From: Marinoscillum sp. MHG1-6
GTDB taxonomy: Bacteria; Bacteroidota; Bacteroidia; Cytophagales; Cyclobacteriaceae
NCBI RefSeq assembly: GCF_024714475.1
Contig: NZ_JAMZMI010000001.1
Location: 496,001 to 560,000, forward strand
Length of the DNA: 64,000 nucleotides
Direction: 5' to 3'
This document shows, piece by piece, positions 18,144 through 26,157 of this stretch. Each line of letters opens with the position of its first letter. Positions within the stretch are counted from its first letter, which is position 1. Under the pieces are notes generated by a model, which had not been told where the DNA came from, searched no databases, and saw only the letters and a list, made by a program, of their open reading frames with translations. The position numbers and the translations under genes were made by a program.

Positions 18144-19496
18144 ATGTCTAATACGGATAAGTTGATTGATGATTTTATGTCGTCAATTGTTGTGAGAAAC
18201 TCTCATGAACCGGAGTTTTTACAGGCTGTCAGAGAAGTGGCAGAATCAATAGTTCCATTTACGATCGATAACCCAAAGTATGGGAAGGCAAAAGTATTGG
18301 AGCGAATCTGTGAGCCAGAACGGGTATTAATGTTTAGAGTTCCCTGGGTGGATGACCAGGGAGAAATACAAATTAACAGGGGCTATAGGGTCCAGATGAA
18401 CTCAGCCATTGGCCCTTATAAAGGAGGGTTGAGGTTCCATCCGTCTGTAAACCTCTCAATTCTTAAATTTCTTGCATTTGAGCAGGTCTTTAAAAATAGC
18501 CTGACCACACTTCCTCTAGGCGGAGGTAAAGGGGGAAGCGACTTTAACCCTAAAGGAAAAACAGATAATGAGGTAATGCGTTTTTGCCAAAGCTTTATGA
18601 CAGAGTTGTGCAAGCATATTGGTGACGTTACGGATATCCCGGCGGGTGATATTGGTGTAGGTGCCAGAGAAATTGGGTTTTTGTATGGACAGTATAAAAA
18701 GATCAGGAATGAATTCACCGGTGTGCTTACAGGAAAGGGCATTCCCTATGGAGGAAGTTTGATTAGAACTGAAGCCACAGGATATGGCGTGGTCTATTTT
18801 AGTAATGAGGTGCTTGAAACACATTCTGATGGTCTCAAGGACAAAGTTTGTGCGGTGTCGGGAAGTGGGAATGTGGCTCAATACACTATAGAGAAACTCA
18901 TTGAATTGGGCGCGAAGCCTGTGACGGTTTCAGACTCAGGAGGAACGATATACGATAAGGACGGCATCAATGAGGAAAAACTTGAATTCATCAAAGAACT
19001 GAAAAATGTAAAACGCGGGCGAATATCTGAATACACTGATAAGTTCAAATCCGCAGAATTTCTTGAAGGAAAAAGACCATGGGGGGTCAAAGTAGATATG
19101 GCCTATCCTTGTGCCACACAGAATGAATTAAATGAAGAGGATGTCAAAACGCTTATTGGTAATGGCTGTATTGGGGTGTTTGAGGGAGCTAACATGCCAA
19201 CGACTGAAGACGCCCTGACGCTCATTCGTTCGAAGAAACTATTATTCACGCCTGGAAAAGCCTCAAATGCGGGTGGTGTGGCAACATCTGGTCTTGAAAT
19301 GTCACAGAATGCTCAAAGACTTAGCTGGACACGAGATGAGGTGGATTATCGTTTGAAAATGATCATGAAGAATATTCATAAGAATTGTGAATCTTATGGA
19401 CGTGAAAATGCTTCCTATGTGGATTATGTTAAGGGGGCAAATATTGCAGGCTTCGTTAAAGTTGCTGATGCCATGATTTCCCAGGGGGTCGTATAA
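18144..19496 (+). CDS. gdhA: NADP-type glutamate dehydrogenase
   Basis: 450 residues, the normal length of the bacterial hexameric NADP-dependent type. It interconverts 2-oxoglutarate plus ammonia and glutamate in the cytosol. The substrate-binding region has KGGLRFHPSVNLSILKFLAF and the catalytic-lysine motif LGGGKGGSDFNPKGK (about 122-140); the Rossmann domain begins near VCAVSGSGNVAQY (about 236-250). AT-rich sequence precedes it, with a TAACTTTC at 18103-18110 that resembles a -7 element. A small membrane-protein ORF follows but has its own promoter-like element. Confidence 0.95.
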   Translation: MSNTDKLIDDFMSSIVVRNSHEPEFLQAVREVAESIVPFTIDNPKYGKAKVLERICEPERVLMFRVPWVDDQGEIQINRGYRVQMNSAIGPYKGGLRFHPSVNLSILKFLAFEQVFKNSLTTLPLGGGKGGSDFNPKGKTDNEVMRFCQSFMTELCKHIGDVTDIPAGDIGVGAREIGFLYGQYKKIRNEFTGVLTGKGIPYGGSLIRTEATGYGVVYFSNEVLETHSDGLKDKVCAVSGSGNVAQYTIEKLIELGAKPVTVSDSGGTIYDKDGINEEKLEFIKELKNVKRGRISEYTDKFKSAEFLEGKRPWGVKVDMAYPCATQNELNEEDVKTLIGNGCIGVFEGANMPTTEDALTLIRSKKLLFTPGKASNAGGVATSGLEMSQNAQRLSWTRDEVDYRLKMIMKNIHKNCESYGRENASYVDYVKGANIAGFVKVADAMISQGVV

Positions 19497-19533
19497 TTAA
19501 GAAAAAAACAGTAGGATATTTTAACCCTCAAAT

Positions 19534-19541
19534 TATCTTTG
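19534..19541 (+). promoter_or_regulatory. Candidate -7 promoter element for the small membrane ORF
   Basis: TATCTTTG is a perfect match to the Bacteroidota consensus TAnnTTTG and lies 20 bp upstream of the ATG at 19562. No clear -33 TTTG is visible at 19-21 bp spacing. Confidence 0.5.
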
Positions 19542-19561
19542 CCAAAAAACACGCTGTAACT

Positions 19562-19666
19562 ATGTTAATGCTCGGAATCATTATTTTTCTTTTTGTTTTA
19601 GCTATCGTTTGCCCAATCATTATTCCTAATGAAAAGGTGAGCAATCACAAAAAGGATCACGTATAA
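19562..19666 (+). CDS. Small single-span membrane protein
   Basis: A 34-residue ORF (MLMLGIIIFLFVLAIVCP, then a short charged tail NEKVSNHKKDHV) consisting of one membrane helix and a basic C-terminus. A perfect TAnnTTTG element 20 bp upstream of the ATG supports its being a real transcribed gene. It lies in the gap after gdhA, and its last 10 bp overlap the 3' end of the convergent phosphatase gene. There is no homology that I recognise; such mini-proteins often associate with larger membrane complexes. Moderate confidence. Confidence 0.5.
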   Translation: MLMLGIIIFLFVLAIVCPIIIPNEKVSNHKKDHV

Positions 19667-20322
19667 TCGTCCACATTGGCGACGGTTATTATCCTGTTTT
19701 CAAAAAGATCGAGACAAACCAGATTACCTAGTTGCGGCGTGTTTTTATAGACACACCCGTTGTCCAGCCCTACTATACGCTCTTCTGAAGCGATAGCATC
19801 GACTATTGTATCTAAATGTTCTGGCACATGCCCATGAATAATCCTTTTTCCATTGACCAACGTTGGCCGATAGTTCATTTGGCGAATGTTCAATAGGCTA
19901 AAGGTATCCTGGAAGGGGTTTGGGTGATCAAAATTTAAACCCGCATGAACATAAATATTCTCATTATCCTCATGCCATAATGGAAAGCCGGAAACGAGTT
20001 TAAATAATTTGTTCTTTTCCGGAGCATCTAGGGCTAATAATTCTTCATTGCCCTGCTCAATGAGCTGATCTTCCAATTCAGTCGTGGGGGAAGAATAATA
20101 ATCGAGCAGAAATTGGTCGTGATTACCCCTTAGCGCAATGAGGTTAGTCTTAGATTCAAGTTCTTTGATAGCTTCAAGAACAAGGAGGGGTTCAGGGCCT
20201 TTTGAGATATAGTCCCCAAGAAGAATGACCCGATCTGAGTGATCAGGCTGAATTTCCTCAATAAGTTGTAGGAATGTTTTTAGACAGCCGTGAATATCGC
20301 CAATGACGTAGCGCTTTCTCAC
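19657..20322 (-). CDS. PPP-family metallophosphoesterase (serine/threonine-phosphatase-like)
   Basis: 221 residues. The family metal-site motifs are all visible: Gly-Asp-Ile-His-Gly at about 8-12, Gly-Asp-Tyr-Ile-Ser-Lys-Gly-Pro at about 36-43 and Arg-Gly-Asn-His-Asp at about 64-68, followed by downstream histidines (HAGLNFDHPNP and IIHGHVPEH). Relatives such as PrpA/PrpB dephosphorylate proteins; some act on diadenosine polyphosphates or other small molecules, so the substrate is open. It begins 9 bp after the stop of a 41-residue membrane-protein ORF and is probably expressed together with it. Confidence 0.9.
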   Translation of the reverse strand: MRKRYVIGDIHGCLKTFLQLIEEIQPDHSDRVILLGDYISKGPEPLLVLEAIKELESKTNLIALRGNHDQFLLDYYSSPTTELEDQLIEQGNEELLALDAPEKNKLFKLVSGFPLWHEDNENIYVHAGLNFDHPNPFQDTFSLLNIRQMNYRPTLVNGKRIIHGHVPEHLDTIVDAIASEERIVGLDNGCVYKNTPQLGNLVCLDLFENRIITVANVDDYT

Positions 20323-20331
20323 GAACCAGTA

Positions 20332-20457
20332 TTATTCTTCCTCAGCGCTTTTTTTAGCATCGATCAAAGAAAGTGCCACTGCGAAGGCAATAAGTCCGAT
20401 TACAATATTTACGAAAAGATTGACGCCTTCAGTAACGGCAGGATTAGTAATTTCCAT
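20332..20457 (-). CDS. Small single-span membrane protein upstream of the phosphatase
   Basis: A 41-residue ORF from the ATG at 20457 to the TAA at 20332-20334. It starts MEITNPAVTEGVNLF, has one membrane helix (VNIVIGLIAFAVALSLI) and ends in an acidic tail (DAKKSAEEE). It precedes the metallophosphoesterase gene by 9 bp on the same strand, suggesting a two-gene operon. It might anchor or regulate the phosphatase at the membrane; that is inference. Good helix shape and tight spacing support it as real despite its size. Confidence 0.6.
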   Translation of the reverse strand: MEITNPAVTEGVNLFVNIVIGLIAFAVALSLIDAKKSAEEE

Positions 20458-20546
20458 GAGTGTATTCGTTTGAATCGCTAAATTAAGAAATTATCAGTTC
20501 GAGACACAACCCTAAGACAGGCTTTGTTTGTGAATGTCGAAACATT

Positions 20547-21743
20547 TTAGCTCAAGCTGAAAAAGTTCACTACAGAAACGAGCCAATCGGCGATACTCTG
20601 AGCAAGGGCATTTCCTGATCCTCGACCCACAACATAAAGCACAAAACCGAAATAAAAACAAAGAAGGAATACACCTTTACCCCGGCCCATGGTTTTGCCG
20701 CTTACAAACAGTATCAAGACACAAGCGGTTAATAACCAAAGCAGAAAACGTAGCTCACTGCTCAGTTTCACCATATCTTCAGGCATTCCGATGGGCCCAT
20801 AAGCCAGCGTAAAAACAAAAAGAGGAAAACCTAAGGCGAAACAGATATCGAAGATATTACTTCCTAATGCATTTGAAATCGCATCGTCGTATTTCCCATT
20901 TTGTGCATCCTTGATTGATATAATCGTGTCTGGAAAACTTGAAGCCGCGGAGGCTAATATCAATGCAACGAACATGACCGGAATATCAAGGCCGTCAAAC
21001 TGTCCCAAATATGGAACTTCGTAGGTTTCACTGCCAATCCATTCGCAGGCAAGGACTAATAAGTAACAAACCATTGCTATAGAAACGGTTGCAGAGACCA
21101 ACAGAGACCAGGCACTAACAGGACTGATTTCTTTCTTGCCAATAAAAACACGTTCTAAATCCAAAGTTATCAGACCCAACAAAAAGGGCTTATGAGCTCT
21201 TTCTTCATCCTCAAAGTCCTCTTCGCTGATATGACTTTCGGTCAGCATATGCTCTCGCTCACTTCTGTCCATTGACCAAAACATGTAAATGATGTATACG
21301 ACATAGACCATCATTAACAAAAAGCCATGATACCAATGGAGGCTTGCTCCGCTTATTAGGATGATAAAAATAAATTCTGCGATCAGGAGTGAAATACCAT
21401 CGCGGTACATCACTTTTCTGGAAATAGTAATGTTTTTTGCCACTCCGGAACCGATCACTGCCAAAATTACAACGGCCGGAATAACCATACTATTAAATAT
21501 TGCTGAACCAGCAGTTGTTCCGATTCCTCCGGAAAAACCCTCTGCGTCCTTCATGATGAACAGAAAGAAAAAGGAGGTAAACACTTCAGGCATGGAGCTG
21601 GCAATAGCATTGATTGTTGCTCCCCTTACGCCATCAGACAGATTTCGGCCTATATATTCAGAGGCCGTCATAAATCCATCTCCGGCCCTCCAAATTACAA
21701 GACAACAGATGGTTATTAAAATTAGCGGTATAAGTACGCCCAT
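20547..21743 (-). CDS. Sodium/calcium exchanger family (CaCA, YrbG-like) membrane protein
   Basis: 398 residues with about 10-11 membrane helices in two inverted halves. Each half has an alpha-repeat: ATINAIASSMPEVFTSFFFL (about 43-62) with GSAIFNSMVIPA, and AASSFPDTIISIKDAQNG (about 263-280) with ALGSNIFDICFALG. These carry the ion-liganding Glu in the first repeat and Asp in the second, plus the Gly-Ser-x-Ile-Phe-Asn/Asp motif. A cytosolic acidic loop (SEEDFEDEERAHK) separates the halves. The family exchanges Ca2+ (or K+/Na+) for Na+ or H+; the exact ions are not determinable. Confidence 0.88.
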   Translation of the reverse strand: MGVLIPLILITICCLVIWRAGDGFMTASEYIGRNLSDGVRGATINAIASSMPEVFTSFFFLFIMKDAEGFSGGIGTTAGSAIFNSMVIPAVVILAVIGSGVAKNITISRKVMYRDGISLLIAEFIFIILISGASLHWYHGFLLMMVYVVYIIYMFWSMDRSEREHMLTESHISEEDFEDEERAHKPFLLGLITLDLERVFIGKKEISPVSAWSLLVSATVSIAMVCYLLVLACEWIGSETYEVPYLGQFDGLDIPVMFVALILASAASSFPDTIISIKDAQNGKYDDAISNALGSNIFDICFALGFPLFVFTLAYGPIGMPEDMVKLSSELRFLLWLLTACVLILFVSGKTMGRGKGVFLLCFYFGFVLYVVGRGSGNALAQSIADWLVSVVNFFSLS

Positions 21744-21948
21744 AAAGAAATTTCAAAAAGAGTTAATCTTTGAATAAATGCTGGAGGAGTGACTAAGATA
21801 ATAATTTTTTGAATCTGGATATCAAAAAACAACCATCGGCGGTTCCTTCAATCAATTTAATCAACAGACGATTTTAGTAAAATGTTTTCATGTTAGGTGG
21901 AGCTCTTTCGATCTTTCACTAATTTCATGGCTTGATAAATATTGACAG

Positions 21949-22716
21949 ATGTACATCAACTTATCCGGACTAAATATACTCATTACTGGTGCCAGTAGGG
22001 GAATAGGCAAAGCTCTGGCAACCAAACTTGCCGAGGCAGGTGCCACGATCGCTGTTCATTACAATAAGAATGTACGTGAGGCTGAGAATTTATGTCATAT
22101 CATTGGGAATGAATCCAGGCCGTTTCAGGCGGACTTATCTAAGCCCGAGGAGGCAGGAAAACTTTTCGAAAGAGTGGTGCTGGAAATGGGGAGTGTAGAG
22201 GTACTTATCAATAATGCCGGAGTAGCTACACCTGTAGGAATTATGAGTTCTGAGGATGACTGGACAAAGGCATGGAATGAAACGATGCAGGTGAATTTAA
22301 CTTCTGCGGCAGTACTTTGTAAGAAGGCAGTGGAGCATTTCCTAAAAAAGAAGTCTTCCGGAAGAATAATAAACATTAGTTCTCGAGCAGCTTTTAAAGG
22401 GGAGCGCGCCGACTATATGGCCTATGCAGCGAGTAAAGCGGGACTTGTGGCACTTACAAAATCCATTGCCTCGGCCTATGGAAAAGACGGAGTTAAGGCA
22501 TTCGTGGTTGCTCCGGGTTTTGTCAGGACTGATATGGCCAGAGACTTTATAGATAAGTATGGCGAGGAGGCTACTCAAAACGATGTTTCACTAGAGCGCA
22601 TGACAGAGCCAAAAGACCTGGCCCCACTAGTTACTTTTATTGCAAGCGGGATGGCAGATCATTCTACCGGAGCCACCTTTGATATCAATGCCGGAAGCTA
22701 TATGAGGTCAGATTGA
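21949..22716 (+). CDS. Short-chain dehydrogenase/reductase (FabG-like)
   Basis: 255 residues with a classical SDR Rossmann fold. The nucleotide-binding motif is ITGASRGIGKAL (about 12-23), the structural Asn-Asn-Ala-Gly motif is at about 89-92, the catalytic Ser is in INISSRA (about 141-147) and the Tyr-x-x-x-Lys pair is in YAASK (about 159-163). Basic residues after strand 2 (HYNKN) suggest NADPH. FabG-type 3-oxoacyl-ACP reductases have this look, but many SDRs of this type act on other alcohols. It stands alone between the exchanger and TerB-like genes. Confidence 0.9.
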   Translation: MYINLSGLNILITGASRGIGKALATKLAEAGATIAVHYNKNVREAENLCHIIGNESRPFQADLSKPEEAGKLFERVVLEMGSVEVLINNAGVATPVGIMSSEDDWTKAWNETMQVNLTSAAVLCKKAVEHFLKKKSSGRIINISSRAAFKGERADYMAYAASKAGLVALTKSIASAYGKDGVKAFVVAPGFVRTDMARDFIDKYGEEATQNDVSLERMTEPKDLAPLVTFIASGMADHSTGATFDINAGSYMRSD

Positions 22717-22833
22717 TAAGTAAAAGAGGGCCCTTGCAATAATTCATATCAATGACATTCCGAAAAGAATAGAAATATGATTAATTTCATCCGAAACAAT
22801 TGTACCTTGAATAATATTTAAAACCAGATAATC

Positions 22834-23229
22834 ATGAGTATTAGATCCCAATTAAGTACGTTAATACAATTAGCAAATATAGATGGTGAGTTCGCCGGAG
22901 AAGAAAAGATGATGATTCTGATGATTGGAAAAGCTAATGGTGTTGCAGAAAGTGAAATTATGGATTTGGTAAAAAATCCGGAGCCGATCCCTCCACTGTC
23001 TACCATGACCTCCGATGATAGATTTGAATATCTATACAACATCGTTCAATTAATGAAAATCGATAGCCAGGTTTATTTGAGTGAAATCAAATACTGCGAG
23101 GAATTAGCAGAAAAATTGGGATTCAAGAGAAGTGTTATCTCTGCGCTATCTTCCAGAATTTTCAGTGACCCTTCAATCACCTCTAACAGGGACGCCTTGA
23201 AGAAAGTGATCAAGAAGTACGAGCATTAA
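22834..23229 (+). CDS. TerB-like protein
   Basis: 131 residues, all helical. LIQLANIDGEFAGEEKMMI at about 9-27 and LMKIDSQVYLSEIKYCEEL at about 70-88 repeat the TerB/DjlA-N pattern (Ala-x-x-Asp-Gly-x-x-x-x-x-E), with acidic residues suited to metal binding. The family is linked to tellurite resistance operons but is often found alone with unknown function. No other ter gene is near. A hypothetical gene follows 42 bp downstream on the same strand. Confidence 0.8.
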   Translation: MSIRSQLSTLIQLANIDGEFAGEEKMMILMIGKANGVAESEIMDLVKNPEPIPPLSTMTSDDRFEYLYNIVQLMKIDSQVYLSEIKYCEELAEKLGFKRSVISALSSRIFSDPSITSNRDALKKVIKKYEH

Positions 23230-23271
23230 TCGTTCTTCGAACCTAATGACATTTTATTAGGCGGCTAATAT

Positions 23272-24129
23272 ATGAACCAATCCGATTGGACTGATTTTAC
23301 ACCATTAGATTTAGCCGTATTTAATAGCACGAGGGACCAATTTCATCATGCTATCCAGTTTGTATCTGCTGTCGGACGAAAATTTTCCAATGAAGGTGTC
23401 AATGAAACCGCCGCAGTGTTAACATGGGTACCCGGTCTGAAAAGGCTGGCGAGTAATTGGGTAGAAGGGAAAATGCTCTTTCGTGCTTCCATTAGTTTTG
23501 AGGACTTTAGTATTTATCTGGTTGATGGAAAGGTAAATACTATCTCTTCCTTATGTCTTCAGGAACAAACACAAAGTCAGATTCTTTTATGGCTTGAAGA
23601 GCAAATTGGTAAGCTTGAGCTAGATGCCTCGGATCTTACTATGAATTTGCCCTACCAACTACCGGACTTTCCTACCTTTCAAAAGGCCCCCTTTTCAATA
23701 GACCAAGCTCAAATGAAAGAGCTGTCAAAGTACTTTCATAATACGTACCTCACCCTTAAGGATCTGGGTGATCATCATTTGGGTTTGGAGGATGTAACGA
23801 TCAGGTCCTGGCCAAAAAGGTTTGATCAGGCCATGACTATTTTGGTCAAGGAAACAGGGGAATCTGAAACTAATTCCAATCTCGTTACCGGGGTTTCAAT
23901 TAGATCTGAGGCCATTAAAGAACCATTTTTTTACATTCGATCCAAGCCGCATGTAGATATTCATTCTTTGCCTGATCTTGAGCCGGGGATGGAATGGTAT
24001 GAAAATGACATATGGACAGGCGCAATCTTACGATCAAGTGCTTTGCTCCGTTCCAAAAGCCAACACGAATTTTTAGGCAATTTTTACCAGACAGCTTCGG
24101 ATATCTTAATTGAGAGGCTTAAATCTTAA
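23272..24129 (+). CDS. Hypothetical protein
   Basis: 285 residues, not recognised. It is soluble, without signal peptide or membrane helices, and contains many aromatic residues. The pattern HHAIQFVSAVGRKFS near the N-terminus and repeated Trp/Leu spacing suggests a compact alpha/beta fold. It has no cysteine cluster or nucleotide-binding motif. It lies 42 bp after the TerB-like gene and may be co-expressed. The stop codon is 2 bp from that of the convergent bestrophin gene. Confidence 0.7.
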   Translation: MNQSDWTDFTPLDLAVFNSTRDQFHHAIQFVSAVGRKFSNEGVNETAAVLTWVPGLKRLASNWVEGKMLFRASISFEDFSIYLVDGKVNTISSLCLQEQTQSQILLWLEEQIGKLELDASDLTMNLPYQLPDFPTFQKAPFSIDQAQMKELSKYFHNTYLTLKDLGDHHLGLEDVTIRSWPKRFDQAMTILVKETGESETNSNLVTGVSIRSEAIKEPFFYIRSKPHVDIHSLPDLEPGMEWYENDIWTGAILRSSALLRSKSQHEFLGNFYQTASDILIERLKS

Positions 24130-24131
24130 GA

Positions 24132-25001
24132 TTAGCTCATAATTTCAGATACATTGCTCTTGATCTTGTAGCTGATTTCGTCCAGTGGAAGGTCGTTAAT
24201 ATCGTTGCCAAAAGGATCCTCAATTTCTTCTGCGATTAATTCTATACTGATGAGGAAATAGAATGCGAGCATCACTACCGGAGCACACCAGTATTCAAAC
24301 TCCCACATGAAACTGAAAGGCAAGGTGATCGAATAAATGAAAAGGAATTTTTTGATGAACATGCTATATGAATAGGGAATGGGGGTGGATTTGATCCTTT
24401 CACATGCTCCCACAATATCTGTAAATCCTTTGATTTCTTTATCCAACACGATCAGCTGCTCCTGGGTGATGATTCCCTTCTTAGCGAGTCCGACAACTCT
24501 TTGATAAATGAGCCTGTTGATGCAGTTAGGTCGGTGCTTACTTTTTATGATCGTATTTTTGATCTCATCGTTGATGGTATCCATTTCACCGATGAGGATA
24601 CTATCTCTAAGATGTTCTTTTATTGCAAAAGCAACGTTAGGAATCATTCGGCGGAAAAAAATGCGATCTTCTTCTTCTTCCTTTGGTATCAGACTGGCAA
24701 GTTTTACAGCGAGTTGCCTACTATCATTCACCAGTTGACCCCATAATTTTCTACCTTCCCACCATCTGTCGTATGCAGTATTGGTTCTTAGCACAAGAAA
24801 TAAACCTAAAATTACCCCCAGAATTGAGTGAAAACCGATTGCTCCGGCATAATGCCAGCCAAGCACATCAATGATCAAAAAGCAAAGGACGGTGGTAAAT
24901 ACCCCTATAAAAAGAATTAAGGGGAAGAGGACTCTCATCACATAGCGACTGTAAAAATCGAAGATGAGAGAGAACCAAGTTTTAGGATTATATTGGATCA
25001 T
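24132..25001 (-). CDS. Bestrophin-family anion channel
   Basis: 289 residues, typical of the bacterial bestrophin (UPF0187) group. N-terminal hydrophobic segments (about 18-45) lead to the signature LGLFLVLRTNTAYDRWWEGR (about 62-82), which lines the channel in the family; two further hydrophobic stretches lie around 205-240. Bacterial members form pentameric channels, and one characterised homologue is a Na+-selective channel while eukaryotic members carry chloride. Ion selectivity is therefore uncertain. It is the last gene in a minus-strand run with the NagZ-like and PLP genes. Confidence 0.9.
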   Translation of the reverse strand: MIQYNPKTWFSLIFDFYSRYVMRVLFPLILFIGVFTTVLCFLIIDVLGWHYAGAIGFHSILGVILGLFLVLRTNTAYDRWWEGRKLWGQLVNDSRQLAVKLASLIPKEEEEDRIFFRRMIPNVAFAIKEHLRDSILIGEMDTINDEIKNTIIKSKHRPNCINRLIYQRVVGLAKKGIITQEQLIVLDKEIKGFTDIVGACERIKSTPIPYSYSMFIKKFLFIYSITLPFSFMWEFEYWCAPVVMLAFYFLISIELIAEEIEDPFGNDINDLPLDEISYKIKSNVSEIMS

Positions 25002-25045
25002 GCGATGAAGATAATAGAAAATGTCCGTTTACGAGAACCGTCTAT

Positions 25046-26155
25046 CTAATTTTCCGATTCTGGAAGAAGGCCTAAATCTCTTTTGAGATTCATGATTCTT
25101 TGATAGGACTCTTGAATGCGACTAACGGAAATTTGATTATTCGTTACTTTGGCCTTAATGATTTTGTGAATTTCCCCTGCGGAGACCATTTCAGATCCGG
25201 GAACATTATTGGCGAACATTACAATATCTACTCCCGCATTGATACTGAGCTCAAGGGCCTTTCCAATTCCAAATTCCTTTCTTATTGCTCCCATTTGCAT
25301 ATCGTCTGAGATCACGACCCCATTATATCCCAGGATATTTCTCAGCAGCTCGGTTACTACTTTGTAGGAAAGTGTACCGGGAAGTTTTTGTTCGTCAATA
25401 ATACCATTGACAATGTGAGCAGTCATAATCATGGTCACATTCCCGGAGTCAATAAGCATTTTATAAGGATATATTTCTTCAATGTTCCAGGTGTCCGTCA
25501 CATCTGCAACTCCTAAATGGGTATCACTTTTGGAGCTTCCATGTCCGGGAAAATGCTTCAAGGCAGTGGCAACTCCATACTCTTTATGAATTTTAACAAC
25601 TTCCCCTGCATGTTTGACCACCCCTAGATAATCGGAAGAATAGGATCTTCCAATTCTCCCGATGATAGGATTCTGTGGATTGATGTTAACATCTACTGAT
25701 GGCGCATAGTTGAGATTGAACCCAAGGGCTTTTAATGTAGATGCTGTTTGACGGACGTAGTATTGAGTACTGTCCAGATTATCAACTCTTCCTAAGTACT
25801 GAGCAGTAACTGTTTTGGGAAATCCATATTTGGTCTTAAGCCGAGTGACCCGTCCCCCTTCCTCGTCTACACTTACAAAAAGAGGGATGGGAGATTTATC
25901 CTGAGCGTCAGCAATGATCGTTTTAAGGTTCTGACGGGGGTTACTGTTTGAAATATTTTTTTCGAAAAGAATGATACCCCCAGCATATCCCTGTTCCAGC
26001 GCATAGTAAATGGGTTCAGTTCTGTCGGGGATATTAAAATCGCCGATCCCGATCATGATCATTTGCCCGATCATGATATCTAATGAATCACCTGTTTGGG
26101 CCTGCACGAACAAGACCGAAAGGGATAAAAGGCAGCCAGCGAACAGTCTTTTCAT
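25046..26155 (-). CDS. Glycoside hydrolase family 3 beta-N-acetylhexosaminidase (NagZ-like)
   Basis: 369 residues with a signal peptide (about 1-19, LSVLFVQAQ). The GH3 barrel motifs include SVDEEGGRVTRL (about 95-106), the NagZ hallmark KHFPGHGSSKSDTHLGV (about 198-214) that supplies the Asp-His catalytic dyad, and the nucleophile region VVISDDMQMGAI (about 280-291). It probably removes N-acetylglucosamine from muropeptides or chitin-like glycans in the periplasm. It starts 2 bp after the PLP-enzyme gene stop, so the two are co-transcribed. The export signal sets it apart from cytosolic NagZ of E. coli. Confidence 0.9.
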   Translation of the reverse strand: MKRLFAGCLLSLSVLFVQAQTGDSLDIMIGQMIMIGIGDFNIPDRTEPIYYALEQGYAGGIILFEKNISNSNPRQNLKTIIADAQDKSPIPLFVSVDEEGGRVTRLKTKYGFPKTVTAQYLGRVDNLDSTQYYVRQTASTLKALGFNLNYAPSVDVNINPQNPIIGRIGRSYSSDYLGVVKHAGEVVKIHKEYGVATALKHFPGHGSSKSDTHLGVADVTDTWNIEEIYPYKMLIDSGNVTMIMTAHIVNGIIDEQKLPGTLSYKVVTELLRNILGYNGVVISDDMQMGAIRKEFGIGKALELSINAGVDIVMFANNVPGSEMVSAGEIHKIIKAKVTNNQISVSRIQESYQRIMNLKRDLGLLPESEN

Positions 26156-26157
26156 AT

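Noticed and set aside
21361-21777. 138-residue plus-strand ORF antisense to the exchanger gene
   Set aside because: It lies almost wholly inside the CaCA exchanger gene, whose motifs are unambiguous. Its composition is a reflection of hydrophobic codons on the other strand.
24122-24133. 12 bp perfect palindrome AATCTTAAGATT
   Set aside because: It spans the two convergent stop codons and is AT-rich; likely a chance result of the mirrored gene ends.
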